A stretch of DNA of 64,000 bases from positions 228,727 through 292,726 of the forward strand of contig JNKE01000017.1 of assembly GCA_000701945.1 (NCBI GenBank), given 5' to 3'. A program made the translations under genes and the position numbers. Source of the stretch: Anaerotruncus sp. MC2020. GTDB lineage: Bacteria; Bacillota; Clostridia; Oscillospirales; Ruminococcaceae. Below are positions 15,003 to 26,502 of this stretch, piece by piece (position 1 is the stretch's first letter; each line of letters starts with the position of its first letter). A model generated the notes under the pieces. That model searched no databases. It saw nothing but the letters and a program-made list of their open reading frames with translations, and was not told the DNA's origin.

Positions 15003-16811
15003 ATGGACGCTCAGACAATCATATCACAAGTGACTGAGAGCACAAACGGCGTAGTATTCGGAGTATGGTTCCTTATTGGCGCGGCTCTCGTATTTTTCAT
15101 GCAGGCAGGCTTTGCAATGGTGGAGACAGGCTTCACCCGCGCAAAGAACGCAGGCAATATCATAATGAAGAACCTCATGGACTTCTGTATAGGTACGGTC
15201 GTATTCGTACTCATCGGCTTCGGACTCCTGTTCGGAGAAGACCTCGTAGGTATAATCGGTCAGCCCGGTTTTGACATATTTACTTCTTACGCAAACTTCG
15301 ACTGGTCGAACTTCGTGTTCAACCTCGTATTCTGTGCAACAACAGCTACTATCGTTTCGGGTGCTATGGCAGAACGTACAAAGTTCCTGTCTTACTGCGT
15401 ATACTCGGCGGTCATCAGTGCGGTCATCTACCCGATAGAGGCTCACTGGGGCTGGGGCGGCGGCTGGCTCAGCCAGTGGGGCTTCCACGATTTCGCAGGC
15501 TCCGCACACATCCACATGGTCGGCGGTATCGCTGCTCTCGTTGGTGCGGCTATACTCGGACCCAGAATCGGTAAGTTCCACAAGACCAAGGACGGCGAGA
15601 CAAAGGTAAACGCTATCCCCGGTCACAACCTCACAATTGGCGCTCTCGGCGTATTCATCCTCTGGTTCGGCTGGTATGGCTTCAACGGTGCGGCTTGTAC
15701 TTCTATCGACCAGCTCGGTTCAGTATTCCTTACAACTACTATCGCTCCCGCAATCGCAACAGTTACCTGCATGATTTTCACATGGGTAAAGTACGGCAAG
15801 CCTGATGTTTCGATGTGTCTGAACGCTTCACTCGCGGGTCTCGTTGGTATCACAGCTCCCTGTGACGTAACAGACTGCCTCGGTGCTACAATAGTTGGTA
15901 TAGTTTCCGGCTTACTCGTTTGCTTCGGCGTATGGTTCCTCGACTACGTGCTCCACATCGATGACCCTGTTGGTGCAGTTGCAGTCCACATGATGAACGG
16001 TATCTGGGGCACTATCGCAGTCGGACTCCTCGCTAACCCCGAGGTCCCCGGCTACTCACTCGCAGACCAGAACGGCGACCAGCTCGCAGGTCTTTTCTAC
16101 GGCGGCGGCTTCGGTCTGCTCGGCAGACAGCTCACAGGCTTCGCTGCAATCGCAATATTCACAGCTATCACAATGACTGTTGTATTCCTCGTTATCAAGG
16201 CTACTATCGGACTCCGTGCCTCTGAGCAGGAGGAGATCATCGGTCTCGATATCACAGAGCACGGACTCATCTCCTCTTACGCTGACTTTGCTCCCTCTAT
16301 GAGCGACGCTGCAATGTACGGCTACACTAAAGACGACGCAAAGAGCGTTCAGAAGGTCGGCACTCCCGAGGCTCCCGCAGTTCCCGTTGAGGAGGCTATA
16401 GAAGTCAAGAACTACTCTGCTCCTGCTCCCGACGGTACTCCCAAGATGACGAACATCGTGGTCATCTTCAAGCAGCAGAAGCTCCAGCAGTTCATCGAGG
16501 CTATGGAGGCTATCGACGTAAAGGGCATCACGGTAACGAACGTTCTCGGCTGCGGTATGCAGAACGGACAGCGTAACTACTACCGTGGTACTACGGTCGA
16601 AATGAACCTGCTCCCGAAGGTAAAGGCTGAGATAGCAGTATGTGCGGTTCCCGTCGACAAGGTTGTGGCTGCTGCCAAGTCGGCTCTGTATACAGGCAAC
16701 TACGGCGACGGCAAGATGTTCATCTACGACATCGAGAACGTCATCAAGATTCGCACGGGCGAGGAGGGCTACAACGCGCTCCACGACTCGGCAGAGTGGG
16801 AAAAAGCATAA
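15003..16811 (+). CDS. amtB: Ammonium transporter fused to a PII signalling domain
   Basis: A 602-residue protein. Residues 1 to about 420 form an Amt/MEP channel (FFMQAGFAMVETGFTRAKN, GAMAERTKF, SAHIHMVGG). A linker (about 430-480) leads to a complete PII/GlnK domain (about 483-595) with T-loop GQRNYYRG and LPKVKAEIAV. In E. coli PII the uridylylated Tyr51 follows two residues after YRGA; here the equivalent position is Val (YRGTTVEMN), so uridylylation cannot occur there. The fusion probably places the channel block in cis, gated by ATP/ADP and 2-oxoglutarate. TAAGGAGGA precedes ATG 15003. The leader carries two attenuators. Confidence 0.95.
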   Translation: MDAQTIISQVTESTNGVVFGVWFLIGAALVFFMQAGFAMVETGFTRAKNAGNIIMKNLMDFCIGTVVFVLIGFGLLFGEDLVGIIGQPGFDIFTSYANFDWSNFVFNLVFCATTATIVSGAMAERTKFLSYCVYSAVISAVIYPIEAHWGWGGGWLSQWGFHDFAGSAHIHMVGGIAALVGAAILGPRIGKFHKTKDGETKVNAIPGHNLTIGALGVFILWFGWYGFNGAACTSIDQLGSVFLTTTIAPAIATVTCMIFTWVKYGKPDVSMCLNASLAGLVGITAPCDVTDCLGATIVGIVSGLLVCFGVWFLDYVLHIDDPVGAVAVHMMNGIWGTIAVGLLANPEVPGYSLADQNGDQLAGLFYGGGFGLLGRQLTGFAAIAIFTAITMTVVFLVIKATIGLRASEQEEIIGLDITEHGLISSYADFAPSMSDAAMYGYTKDDAKSVQKVGTPEAPAVPVEEAIEVKNYSAPAPDGTPKMTNIVVIFKQQKLQQFIEAMEAIDVKGITVTNVLGCGMQNGQRNYYRGTTVEMNLLPKVKAEIAVCAVPVDKVVAAAKSALYTGNYGDGKMFIYDIENVIKIRTGEEGYNALHDSAEWEKA

Positions 16812-16818
16812 GCTGACT

Positions 16819-18518
<1,700 letters not shown>

Positions 18519-18537
18519 TTAAACGGAGGAAATAAAA

Positions 18538-20625
18538 ATGGAAAAGGTAACAGATTATTTTGGCTCAATGGTATTTGACGACAGAATCATGAAAGCGACA
18601 CTCTCCGAGAAGGTATATCGCTCGCTGAAGCGCACTATCGACAGAGGCACACCGCTTGATATCTCCGTAGCGAACGCTGTTGCAGCCGCTATGAAGGACT
18701 GGGCTATCGAGCTCGGCGCAACTCACTATACACACTGGTTCCAGCCTATGACTGGTGTGACTGCCGAGAAGCACGACAGCTTCATCAGCCCCGCTCCCGA
18801 CGGACGCGTTATCATGGAGTTCTCGGGCAAGGAGCTCGTCAAGGGCGAGCCTGATGCTTCATCGTTCCCTTCGGGCGGACTTCGCGCTACATTCGAGGCT
18901 CGCGGCTACACGGCTTGGGACCCGACCTCCTACGCATTCATCAAGGACGGCACCCTCTATATCCCGACTGCATTCTGCTCCTATACGGGCGAAGCTCTCG
19001 ATAAAAAGGTACCTCTCCTCCGTTCTATGGAGGCGCTCAACAAGCAGGCTCTGCGTATATTGAAGCTGTTCGGGAATGACAAGGTCAAAAGCGTCAAGAC
19101 CTCAGTCGGACCCGAGCAGGAGTACTTTCTCGTTGACCGTGAGATGTGGAAGAAGCGCAAGGATCTTATTATGACAGGACGCACGCTCTTCGGTGCAATG
19201 CCTCCCAAGGGTCAGGAAATGGATGACCACTACTTCGGCTCCATCAAGCCGAGAGTTGCCGAGTACATGGCTGACCTCGACCGCGAGCTCTGGAAGCTCG
19301 GTATCCTCGCAAAGACTAAGCACAACGAGGTTGCTCCCGCTCAGCACGAGCTTGCTCCTATCTACGATACAACAAACATCGCCGCTGACCATAACCAGCT
19401 CACTATGGAAGTGATGCAGAAGGTGGCTCTCCGCCACGGACTTGTTTGCCTCCTCCATGAGAAGCCGTTCGCAGGCGTAAACGGCTCGGGCAAGCACAAC
19501 AACTGGTCTATATCCACAGACTCAGGCGAGAACCTCCTCTCTCCAGGTGAGACTCCCGCTGAGAACGCGCAGTTCCTGCTCTTCCTCGCGGCTGTTATCA
19601 AGGCTGTTGACGATTATCAGGACCTCCTCCGCCTCTCAGTTGCTACCGCAGGCAACGACCACCGTCTCGGTGCGAACGAAGCTCCTCCCGCAGTTATCTC
19701 TATCTTCCTCGGCGACGAGCTGACAGCTGTTCTCGACGCTATCGAGAGCGACAAGCCCTACGGCGGCACAAAGAAGGAGAAGATGCAGCTCGGCGTTGAC
19801 GTTCTGCCCAAGTTCAGCAAGGATTCCACCGACAGAAACAGAACTTCTCCGTTTGCATTCACAGGCAACAAGTTCGAGTTCCGTATGCTTGGCTCGTCCA
19901 ACAGCATCTCCTGCGCGAACATCCACCTCAACGCAGCTGTTGCTGAGGAGCTGAAGCAGTTCGCTGACAAGCTCGAGAAGGCAAAGGACTTCAACAAGGC
20001 GCTCCATGACCTCATCAAGAAGACTATCAAGGAGCATAAGCGCATAATCTTCAACGGCAACGGCTACGACGACAAGTGGATTAAGGAGGCTGAGAAGCGC
20101 GGTCTGCTCAACCTCAAGACCACAGCCGACGCTATGCCCCGCATCTGCGACAAGAAGAACGTCGAGATGCTCACATCGCACGGTGTATTCACCGAAGCTG
20201 AGATTTTCTCTCGCCGCGATATCATGCTCGAGAACTACGTCAAGACCGTCAACATCGAGGCTGTGACTATGGTAGATATGGCTCGCAAGGAGATAATCCC
20301 CGCAGTCGCAAAGTTTGCGTCCGATACAGCTTCCGCAGTATCCGTGAAAAAGAGCGTATCCAAGGCAGCCTGCAAGTATGAGACAAAGCTCGTTACCGAG
20401 CTGTCCGAGCTCATCGACGATATGGACGCTGCTACGACTGAGCTCGAGGCTGCTATCGCTAAGTTCAAGGGCATAGCTGAGATAATCGAGGCTTCCGAAT
20501 TCGTCCGCGACGTTATGCTGCCTGCTATGGATAAGCTCCGCAGCGCTGCTGACAAGGCTGAGACTATGACCGCTGAGGACTACTATCCCTTCCCGACATA
20601 TGACAAGCTTCTTTTCGGAGTGTGA
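18538..20625 (+). CDS. glnN: Glutamine synthetase type III
   Basis: A 695-residue GSIII, the large dodecameric form found in Bacteroidetes, cyanobacteria and ruminococci. Signatures include [19 protein letters not shown] near the N-terminal third, then [22 protein letters not shown] and [10 protein letters not shown] of the catalytic core. The C-terminal helical extension is complete. It is unrelated in length and order to the type I enzyme on the other arm. Its position between pyrG and dapF on the amtB side suggests the amtB promoter and attenuators may influence it. GGAGGA precedes the ATG. Confidence 0.96.
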   Translation: MEKVTDYFGSMVFDDRIMKATLSEKVYRSLKRTIDRGTPLDISVANAVAAAMKDWAIELGATHYTHWFQPMTGVTAEKHDSFISPAPDGRVIMEFSGKELVKGEPDASSFPSGGLRATFEARGYTAWDPTSYAFIKDGTLYIPTAFCSYTGEALDKKVPLLRSMEALNKQALRILKLFGNDKVKSVKTSVGPEQEYFLVDREMWKKRKDLIMTGRTLFGAMPPKGQEMDDHYFGSIKPRVAEYMADLDRELWKLGILAKTKHNEVAPAQHELAPIYDTTNIAADHNQLTMEVMQKVALRHGLVCLLHEKPFAGVNGSGKHNNWSISTDSGENLLSPGETPAENAQFLLFLAAVIKAVDDYQDLLRLSVATAGNDHRLGANEAPPAVISIFLGDELTAVLDAIESDKPYGGTKKEKMQLGVDVLPKFSKDSTDRNRTSPFAFTGNKFEFRMLGSSNSISCANIHLNAAVAEELKQFADKLEKAKDFNKALHDLIKKTIKEHKRIIFNGNGYDDKWIKEAEKRGLLNLKTTADAMPRICDKKNVEMLTSHGVFTEAEIFSRRDIMLENYVKTVNIEAVTMVDMARKEIIPAVAKFASDTASAVSVKKSVSKAACKYETKLVTELSELIDDMDAATTELEAAIAKFKGIAEIIEASEFVRDVMLPAMDKLRSAADKAETMTAEDYYPFPTYDKLLFGV

Positions 20626-20630
20626 TATAA

Positions 20631-21476
20631 ATGAGATTCACTAAAATGCAGGGCTGCGGCAATGACTATGTATACGTCAACTGCTTTGAGGAGAGCGTAA
20701 GCTCTCCCGAGCAGCTTGCCCGCTCGGTAAGTGACAGGCATTTCGGCATCGGCTCGGACGGACTCGTTCTGATATGTCCGAGCGAGGTCGCCGACTGTAA
20801 AATGAGAATGTTCAATCCCGACGGCAGCGAGTCGGAGATGTGCGGCAACGCCATACGCTGCGTGGCGAAGTATGTCTACGACAGGGACATCATCCACAAG
20901 CAGAAAATCGCCGTTGAGACGCTCGCGGGGATAAAGCTGATAGCCGTCAACACCGACGAGAACGACATCGCGCGCACGCTTACGGTGGATATGGGCGCTC
21001 CGATAACTACTGCCGCGGAGATACCAGTCATTGCTGAGAGCTCGCCCGTTAAGGACCTCCGACTGGAGGCGTTCGGCAGGGAGTTCACCGCGACCTGCGT
21101 ATCTATGGGCAACCCCCACGCCGTTATCTTCATCGACGAGGACGTCAGCAGCTTCGACGTTGAGAGCTTCGGCAGAGTCTTCGAGCAGGACGAGCGCTTC
21201 CCGCGCAAGGCGAACATCGAGTTCGTGAATGTTCTCTCGCCGACACATCTGAAAATGCGCGTCTGGGAGCGCGGCACTGGTGAGACACTCGCCTGCGGTA
21301 CAGGTACCTGCGCAACTGCGGCGGCGGCTTGTCTGAACGGGATAAGCCCGTATGAGCCCGTGACGGTGGACCTGCTCGGCGGTCAGCTGACGATAGAGTG
21401 GAAGAAGACGGACGGTCACATCTATATGACGGGTCCCGCAGAATTTACATTTGACGGAGAGTATTACAATGGCTGA
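20631..21476 (+). CDS. dapF: Diaminopimelate epimerase
   Basis: A 281-residue enzyme converting LL- to meso-diaminopimelate for lysine and peptidoglycan. The two catalytic cysteines are visible in EMCGNAIRC and LACGTGTCA, each in one half of the pseudo-symmetric fold. It starts 5 nt after glnN and overlaps dapL by 8 nt, so the lysine genes are translationally coupled to each other and sit in the nitrogen transcript. Confidence 0.96.
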   Translation: MRFTKMQGCGNDYVYVNCFEESVSSPEQLARSVSDRHFGIGSDGLVLICPSEVADCKMRMFNPDGSESEMCGNAIRCVAKYVYDRDIIHKQKIAVETLAGIKLIAVNTDENDIARTLTVDMGAPITTAAEIPVIAESSPVKDLRLEAFGREFTATCVSMGNPHAVIFIDEDVSSFDVESFGRVFEQDERFPRKANIEFVNVLSPTHLKMRVWERGTGETLACGTGTCATAAAACLNGISPYEPVTVDLLGGQLTIEWKKTDGHIYMTGPAEFTFDGEYYNG

Positions 21477-22668
21477 TTTCAACGAAAAATTCTTAGACTT
21501 AAAGGAAAGCTACCTCTTCAGCGAGGTAGCTAAACGTGTTTCTGCGTTCCAGCAGAGAGAGCCCGAAAGGTCGGTGATACGCCTCGGCATAGGCGATGTC
21601 ACCCTCCCGCTCGGAAAGACGGTGGTGCAGGCTCTGCACTCCGCCGCCGATGAAATGGGCAGGGCGGAGAGCTTCCGCGGATACGGTCCCGAGCAGGGCT
21701 ACGACTTCCTCCGCGAGGCTATAGCAGGACATTATCAGAGCTTCGGCGTTAAGCTCGACACCAACGAGATATTCGTCTCGGACGGCGCGAAATCCGACAC
21801 GGGCAATATCACCGACCTGTTCTCGAAGGACAATACGGTGCTCATTCCCGACCCCGTGTATCCCGTCTACGTCGATACAAATACGATGAACGGCAGGAAA
21901 ATCGTCTACATCAACGGCACTGCGGAGAACGACTTCCTCCCCATGCCCGACAGGAGCGTCCACGCGGACATCATCTACATCTGCTCGCCGAACAACCCCA
22001 CCGGCGCGTGCTACAACAGGGCTCAGCTCCGCGAGTGGGTGAACTATGCCCTCGAGAATGACGCCGTTATCCTCTTTGATTCGGCATATGAGTGCTTCAT
22101 CTCGGACTCCGACCTCCCGCACAGCATCTACGAGATAGAGGGCGCGGAGAGGTGCGCGGTGGAGTTCTGCTCCCTCTCCAAGACGGCGGGCTTCACGGGT
22201 ACGCGATGCGGATATACCGTAGTCCCGAAGGCGATAACGTCGAAGTCTGCGAACGGCATGGAAATGAGCCTCAATAAGATGTGGAACCGCCGCCAGTGTA
22301 CCAAATTCAACGGTGTTCCGTACATCGTACAGCGTGCCGCCGCGGCTGTTTTCAGCGAGGAGGGCATGAGCGAAGCTCGCGCAATGATAGCCCACTATAT
22401 GGAGAACGCGAAGGTCATCTCCGACACCATGACCGAGTTCGGCATACGCTATACGGGCGGAATCAATTCGCCGTACATATGGTTCGAGTGCCCCTTCGGC
22501 ATGGACAGCTGGCAGTTCTTCGACTTCCTGCTCGAAAAGGCGGGAGTGGTCGGAACTCCAGGTGCGGGATTCGGTCAGAACGGCAATAACTGGTTCAGAC
22601 TGACCGCCTTCAACAATAAGGAGAATACCGTCGAGGCTATGAGACGCTTCAAGGAGCTTATGAAGTAA
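21469..22668 (+). CDS. dapL: LL-diaminopimelate aminotransferase
   Basis: A 399-residue PLP-dependent class I/II aminotransferase that makes LL-DAP directly from tetrahydrodipicolinate, bypassing the succinylase and acetylase branches. Family motifs include LGIGDVTLPL, GYGPEQGYDFLREAI, SPNNPTGA and the PLP-lysine region SLSKTAGFTGTRCGY. I use ATG 21469, inside the end of dapF; a GTG 18 nt upstream is possible but less likely. With dapF this gives the whole DapL branch. A strong terminator follows. Confidence 0.94.
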   Translation: MADFNEKFLDLKESYLFSEVAKRVSAFQQREPERSVIRLGIGDVTLPLGKTVVQALHSAADEMGRAESFRGYGPEQGYDFLREAIAGHYQSFGVKLDTNEIFVSDGAKSDTGNITDLFSKDNTVLIPDPVYPVYVDTNTMNGRKIVYINGTAENDFLPMPDRSVHADIIYICSPNNPTGACYNRAQLREWVNYALENDAVILFDSAYECFISDSDLPHSIYEIEGAERCAVEFCSLSKTAGFTGTRCGYTVVPKAITSKSANGMEMSLNKMWNRRQCTKFNGVPYIVQRAAAAVFSEEGMSEARAMIAHYMENAKVISDTMTEFGIRYTGGINSPYIWFECPFGMDSWQFFDFLLEKAGVVGTPGAGFGQNGNNWFRLTAFNNKENTVEAMRRFKELMK

Positions 22669-22678
22669 AAATTAATGA

Positions 22679-22705
22679 GGGCGTGATATCACTATCACGC
22701 CCTTT
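22679..22705 (+). terminator. Terminator after dapL
   Basis: GGGCGTGATA/TATCACGCCC with a 4-nt loop, then TTTC. Confidence 0.85.
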
Positions 22706-22735
22706 CAGTATAAACTGATAAGCATATTGCAACGC

Positions 22736-22771
22736 AAAAAGCCGCTGTTTACCGAATCGTAACAGCGGCTC
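22736..22771 (-). terminator. Terminator of the nifS-nifU operon
   Basis: On the minus strand, AGCCGCTGTTACGA... pairs with ...AACAGCGGCT, followed by TTTTTGC. Confidence 0.85.
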
Positions 22772-22784
22772 CTTTATATTTTCC

Positions 22785-23201
22785 TTATTCCTCGGGTTCC
22801 TTTATCTCGCCGACTATCGGCACGGGGTCTATGCCCTGACGTGTGTAGTAGTCCGACAGTGCTGAGCGCACTGCCTGCTCTGCGAGCACGGAGCAGTGTA
22901 TCTTCACTGCGGGAAGTCCGTCGAGAGCTTCAACTACCGCCTGATTCGTCAGCTTGAGCGCGTCGTCTATCGACTTGCCCTTGATAAGCTCCGTAGCCAT
23001 GGACGACGTAGCGACTGCCGCTCCGCAGCCGAAGGTCTTGAACTTTGCGTCTGTGATGATATTGTCGTCGATTTTCAGGTACATCTTCATGATGTCTCCG
23101 CACTTGGCATTGCCTATCTCGCCGACTCCGTCCGCGTCCTCTATCTCGCCGACATTTCGCGGATTTGAAAAATGGTCGAGCACCTTTTCACTGTATAACA
23201 T
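22785..23201 (-). CDS. nifU: Iron-sulfur cluster scaffold, NifU/IscU-type
   Basis: A 138-residue scaffold on which Fe-S clusters are built. The three conserved cysteines lie in NAKCGD, TFGCGAAVA and KIHCSVLAE, with the intervening region typical of the clostridial NifU-like/IscU group. It follows nifS by 12 nt, forming the minimal cysteine desulfurase plus scaffold pair. It probably serves the many Fe-S enzymes of an anaerobe, including GltBD and PurF nearby. Confidence 0.95.
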   Translation of the reverse strand: MLYSEKVLDHFSNPRNVGEIEDADGVGEIGNAKCGDIMKMYLKIDDNIITDAKFKTFGCGAAVATSSMATELIKGKSIDDALKLTNQAVVEALDGLPAVKIHCSVLAEQAVRSALSDYYTRQGIDPVPIVGEIKEPEE

Positions 23202-23213
23202 AATTATTCTCCT

Positions 23214-24404
23214 TTATTCGTATTTTTCGCCCTTCATCATTTTCTCCCATACGGGCGACATCTCGCGCAGTCTCTGTACCACCTTCGGTACGACCTCAAG
23301 GATATAGTCGACGTCCTCGTCGGTGACGTCCTCCTCTATGGAGAGCCTCATCGAGCCGTGCGCTACCTCGTGCTTCAAGCCGAGCGCGAGCAGTACGTGC
23401 GACGGGTCGAGCGAGCCCGATGTACACGCCGAGCCCGACGAAGCGCATATTCCGTTCATGTCGAGCATGAGCAGAAGCGATTCGCCCTCTATGCCTTCAA
23501 TGGAGATGTTGAGATTTCCTGCGAGACGCTTGTCCCTGTCGCCGTTGAGGCGGGTGTACGGGAGCTTCAGTATCCCGTCGATGAGCCTGTTCCTGCGGGG
23601 AGTGATGACTGCGTTTTTATCCGCGATATTGCGCGTTGCAGCTTCTATCGCGACGCCGAGTCCCACGATAGCGGGGACGTTCTCAGTGCCCGCACGTCTG
23701 CCGCGCTCCTGTCCGCCGCCGTGAATGAGGTTCGGCAGAGCTATGCCCTTGCGGACGTAAAGCGCTCCGATGCCCTTCTGCGCGTGTATCTTGTGTCCCG
23801 AGAGAGACAGCATATCTATGCCCTGTTTGTGGACGTCGATGTCGACGTGACCTACCGCCTGTACAGCGTCAGTGTGGAAGAGCACGCCCTTTTCGTGGCA
23901 AATTGCCGCTATCTCCTCAATGGGCTGTATCGTGCCTATCTCGTTGTTCGCGTACATTATCGTGACGATGGCAGTGTCCTCGCGGATAGCCTTGCGTATG
24001 TCCTCGGGGTCGATGAGTCCCTTGTCGCTTATCGGCACGTATGTGACCTCAAAGCCGTGCTTTTCGAGGTACTGCGTCGTGTGCAGGACTGCGTGATGCT
24101 CGAAAACTGACGTGATGATGTGCTTCTTGCCCTTTTTCGCCATGAGCTCCGCAGTGCCCTTTATCGCCCAGTTGTCGGACTCGCTGCCGCAGCTGGTGAA
24201 GAATATCTCGCGCGGGTCGGCTCCGAGAGCCTTCGCGACCTTGTCGCGGGCGTCCTCGACTGCACGCTGGGCGTCACGTCCGAGCTTGTATATGCTCGAG
24301 GCGTTGCCGTATGCCTCGCGGAAGTGGGGCAGCATCGCCGCGAGGACTTCCTCCGATACCGCTGTCGTAGCGGCATTGTCGGCGTATATGAATCGTTTTT
24401 CCAT
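23214..24404 (-). CDS. nifS: Cysteine desulfurase, NifS/IscS-type
   Basis: A 396-residue PLP enzyme supplying sulfur for Fe-S clusters. Motifs are [15 protein letters not shown] at the N-terminus, EHHAVLHT, the PLP-lysine segment [18 protein letters not shown] and the sulfur-carrying cysteine loop [11 protein letters not shown] place the start at ATG 24404, eight bases after GGAGG. A longer frame from a TTG would include the ribosome-binding site. First gene of nifS-nifU. Confidence 0.95.
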   Translation of the reverse strand: MEKRFIYADNAATTAVSEEVLAAMLPHFREAYGNASSIYKLGRDAQRAVEDARDKVAKALGADPREIFFTSCGSESDNWAIKGTAELMAKKGKKHIITSVFEHHAVLHTTQYLEKHGFEVTYVPISDKGLIDPEDIRKAIREDTAIVTIMYANNEIGTIQPIEEIAAICHEKGVLFHTDAVQAVGHVDIDVHKQGIDMLSLSGHKIHAQKGIGALYVRKGIALPNLIHGGGQERGRRAGTENVPAIVGLGVAIEAATRNIADKNAVITPRRNRLIDGILKLPYTRLNGDRDKRLAGNLNISIEGIEGESLLLMLDMNGICASSGSACTSGSLDPSHVLLALGLKHEVAHGSMRLSIEEDVTDEDVDYILEVVPKVVQRLREMSPVWEKMMKGEKYE

Positions 24405-24454
24405 TGATTGAGCCTCCAAATATATTATATAGATAAATCCTATCGACTTTGTAT

Positions 24455-24483
24455 ATTATATCACAACGCTTCTGACATTGCAA
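24455..24483 (-). promoter_or_regulatory. Promoter of nifS-nifU
   Basis: On the minus strand, TTGCAA (24478-24483), 17 bp, TATAAT (24455-24460). One arm of an 11-bp inverted repeat fills the spacer. Confidence 0.75.
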
Positions 24484-24523
24484 GAAGTGTTAACCTCGGG
24501 AAACGTCTTGTAGTCAGAAGCGT
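24466..24523. promoter_or_regulatory. 11-bp inverted repeat flanking the nifS minus-35 box
   Basis: ACGCTTCTGAC (24466-24476) and GTCAGAAGCGT (24513-24523) are perfect reverse complements with 36 bp between them; CAAGA/TCTTG adds inner pairing. The proximal arm lies between minus 35 and minus 10. It could be paired repressor half-sites or a DNA hairpin; no regulator is evident nearby. Confidence 0.5.
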
Positions 24524-24537
24524 GACGGCATAAAAAA

Positions 24538-24618
24538 GCTCCCCCTGACAGAGCAGCGGGTCACCGAAATGCTGCCGTGCTTCTACGGCTCGGTGACACG
24601 TTTTCTGTTAAGGGGAGC
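24538..24618 (-). ncRNA. Structured element copy A, embedded in a terminator
   Basis: Eighty-one nt, minus strand, starting 13 nt after a stop codon and followed by TTTTTT. Predicted fold: P1 GCTCCCC/GGGGAGC; internal loop TTAA opposite TCA; P2 CAG/CTG; P3 GTCACCGA/TCGGTGAC; P4 GCCGT/ACGGC with loop AGAAGC. Conserved words shared with copy B (33622-33741) are CCCTTAAC, ACCGAGCCGTA and GTCAG. I know no named family that fits. Confidence 0.6.
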
Positions 24619-24631
24619 AGAACCTTGCTGC

Positions 24632-25297
24632 TTATTTCTTCTTCACGACGATACCGCCCGTTTTCCATATGCTGCTCTCGGGGACTACGCCTCTGACGCA
24701 GCTCGTCGGATAGATGTTGCAGTTCCTGCCGATGATAGTACCGGGGTTGAGCACGCTGTTGCAGCCGACCTCCACGAAGTCGCCGAGCATAGCACCTATC
24801 TTCTTTATTCCCGTCTCCATTGCCTCTCCGCCCGACTTGATGACGACGTTTGTCTTGTCGGACTTGACATTCGATGTTATCGAGCCCGCTCCCATGTGAG
24901 ACTTGTAGCCGAGTATGCTGTCGCCGACGTAGTTGTAGTGCGGAGTCTGGACGTTGTCGAAGATGATGACGTTCTTCAGCTCCACGGAGTTGCCGACTAC
25001 GCAGTTCTCGCCGACAAGTGCGCTCCCGCGGATGAATGCGCAGTGGCGTACCTCAGTTCCTGCGCCGATGATGCACGGAGCTCCGAGGTATGCGCTCGGG
25101 AAAACCTTTGCTGTTTTATGTACCCATACGTTCTCGGCGGGGCAGTCGTACTCGTCGGGACTGAGAGTCTGTCCGAGCCTGATGATGAAGTCGCTGATGC
25201 CCTTGAGCGCCTCCCACGGGTAGGTGAAGCCTCTGAGGTAGTCTGCCGCGGCAGTGTGCGAGAGGTCGTAAAGGTCTGTTATCCTGATATTATCCAT
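24632..25297 (-). CDS. Left-handed beta-helix (hexapeptide repeat) transferase-like protein
   Basis: A 221-residue protein with an N-terminal region (about 1-60), then a run of hexapeptide repeats (for example VFPSAYLGAPCIIGAGTEV) forming a left-handed beta-helix like the acyltransferase half of GlmU. It has no nucleotidyltransferase domain. NYVGDSILGYKSHMGAGS recalls GlmU-type active-site loops, so a sugar-nucleotide-linked acetyltransferase role is possible; the substrate is unknown. Start ATG 25297 after TTCTCCTGTC on the opposite strand (GACAGGAG). A structured RNA element follows the stop. Confidence 0.75.
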   Translation of the reverse strand: MDNIRITDLYDLSHTAAADYLRGFTYPWEALKGISDFIIRLGQTLSPDEYDCPAENVWVHKTAKVFPSAYLGAPCIIGAGTEVRHCAFIRGSALVGENCVVGNSVELKNVIIFDNVQTPHYNYVGDSILGYKSHMGAGSITSNVKSDKTNVVIKSGGEAMETGIKKIGAMLGDFVEVGCNSVLNPGTIIGRNCNIYPTSCVRGVVPESSIWKTGGIVVKKK

Positions 25298-25339
25298 AGT
25301 TTTTCTCCTGTCGTTTTGTGCTCCTTGCGAGCCATTTTT

Positions 25340-25368
25340 ATTATATCCCCGTTTTGCGGAAAAGTCAA
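25340..25368 (-). promoter_or_regulatory. Promoter of the hexapeptide-repeat gene
   Basis: On the minus strand, TTGACT (25363-25368), 17 bp, TATAAT (25340-25345). Confidence 0.8.
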
Positions 25369-25435
25369 GCGTAAAGCGGGAACTCGGACTGTAGGCACAT
25401 TCCGTGCATATCATCCGATTTTTGCAATTATATGT

Positions 25436-25462
25436 AAAGGGACGCCGAAGCGCCCCTTTTTA
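25436..25462 (-). terminator. Terminator of the VanY-type gene
   Basis: On the minus strand, AAAGGGGCGC-TTCG-GCGTCCCTTT directly after the stop codon. The T-run is weak. Confidence 0.65.
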
Positions 25463-26482
25463 TCAGTGGTAGTATGAATCTATATCGAGGTATTCCTCAA
25501 GCGTGAGGTTGACGTCGTTGCGCTTGTCAGCCTCCTTTGCGAATGCCTCTGCGTTTTCCTTGCCGATGTAGCGGATATGCCACGGCTCGTACTTATAGCC
25601 CGTGATATCCTGCTTGCCGAAGGGGTAGCGCAGTATGAAGCCGTACTCGTTGCAGTGCTGCTCTATCCATATTGCCTCGGGAGTTCCGATGAATGTGTCG
25701 TCGATGATGTTGACGTCTATCGCCATGCCTGTCTGGTGCTCGGAGTAGCCCGGACGCGCGGAGAAGGTGTCCGCGGTAGCCTGACCGTAGGCGTTGACGT
25801 AGTTGTTGTATATCTGCGACTGGAGGTCATACGAGCGGAAGCCTGACGACAGGTATATCGATATGCCGTCTGCCGCAGCTCCTGCTACGAGCTCCTTGAA
25901 AGCTGCGTCGGTCTCGGGAGTGAGTCCGCCCGGATTGTAGCTCTCGGGCAGACCGTAGGACTTGTTTGCGATGAGTATGCCGTCCACGTAGGTTACGCCG
26001 TTGTTCTCCTTGACTCCCTTGTCCTTCGTGACCTTCACCTTTACCTCCGCGCCCTTCTTGTCGTCGTTTTTGTCCGCGACGCTGACGATGCACGTACCCT
26101 CGGATTTGCCCGTGATGTTGCCGACGCTGTCAACGGTCGCTATCTTCTCGTCCGAGCTCGACCACACCTCCTCAAAGGAGTCGTAAACGACAGGGTAGGT
26201 GATAGTCTGACCGACAAAGACCTCCGCTTCGTTGTAGCTGAGTGTGACTCCGCTGAGCCTGCCGCCGCCCTCAACGAATGCGGTCGGTTTCTCGGTAGTC
26301 TCCTCTGACTCGTCGGGTGCCGTCGTTACAGGCTCGGTAGTGCTCTCGACGGTACCGCCTGCTACGCTGAATGTGGTGGCGGGCTGTGTGTCCTTGGGGA
26401 CCTCCCTGCCGCATGAGGCGGCGCTGAGCGCGAACATCAGTGCAGCCGCAGCCGCGATAAATCGTGTTTTTGTTATCTTCAT
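25463..26482 (-). CDS. VanY-family D,D-carboxypeptidase lipoprotein with Ig-like domain
   Basis: A 339-residue lipoprotein: signal peptide with lipobox ending at Cys24 (SAASC), a Thr/Glu-rich linker (about 30-75), a bacterial Ig-like (Big_2) domain (about 80-152, WSSSDEKIATVDSVGNITG), then a peptidase M15B domain (about 165-339). Zinc and active-site motifs are SGFRSYDLQSQIYNNY, PGYSEHQTGMAIDV and EPWHIRYIG. It should trim D-Ala from peptidoglycan stem peptides at the outer membrane face. There is no vancomycin resistance context, so this is housekeeping wall maturation. Monocistronic by promoter and terminator. Confidence 0.92.
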   Translation of the reverse strand: MKITKTRFIAAAAALMFALSAASCGREVPKDTQPATTFSVAGGTVESTTEPVTTAPDESEETTEKPTAFVEGGGRLSGVTLSYNEAEVFVGQTITYPVVYDSFEEVWSSSDEKIATVDSVGNITGKSEGTCIVSVADKNDDKKGAEVKVKVTKDKGVKENNGVTYVDGILIANKSYGLPESYNPGGLTPETDAAFKELVAGAAADGISIYLSSGFRSYDLQSQIYNNYVNAYGQATADTFSARPGYSEHQTGMAIDVNIIDDTFIGTPEAIWIEQHCNEYGFILRYPFGKQDITGYKYEPWHIRYIGKENAEAFAKEADKRNDVNLTLEEYLDIDSYYH

Positions 26483-26502
26483 TTTATCATCTCCATATCT
26501 TC

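Noticed and set aside
25463..26482. Part of a vancomycin resistance cluster (vanY)
   Set aside because: No vanH, vanA/B ligase, vanX or two-component system nearby; it is a single lipoprotein with an Ig-like domain.
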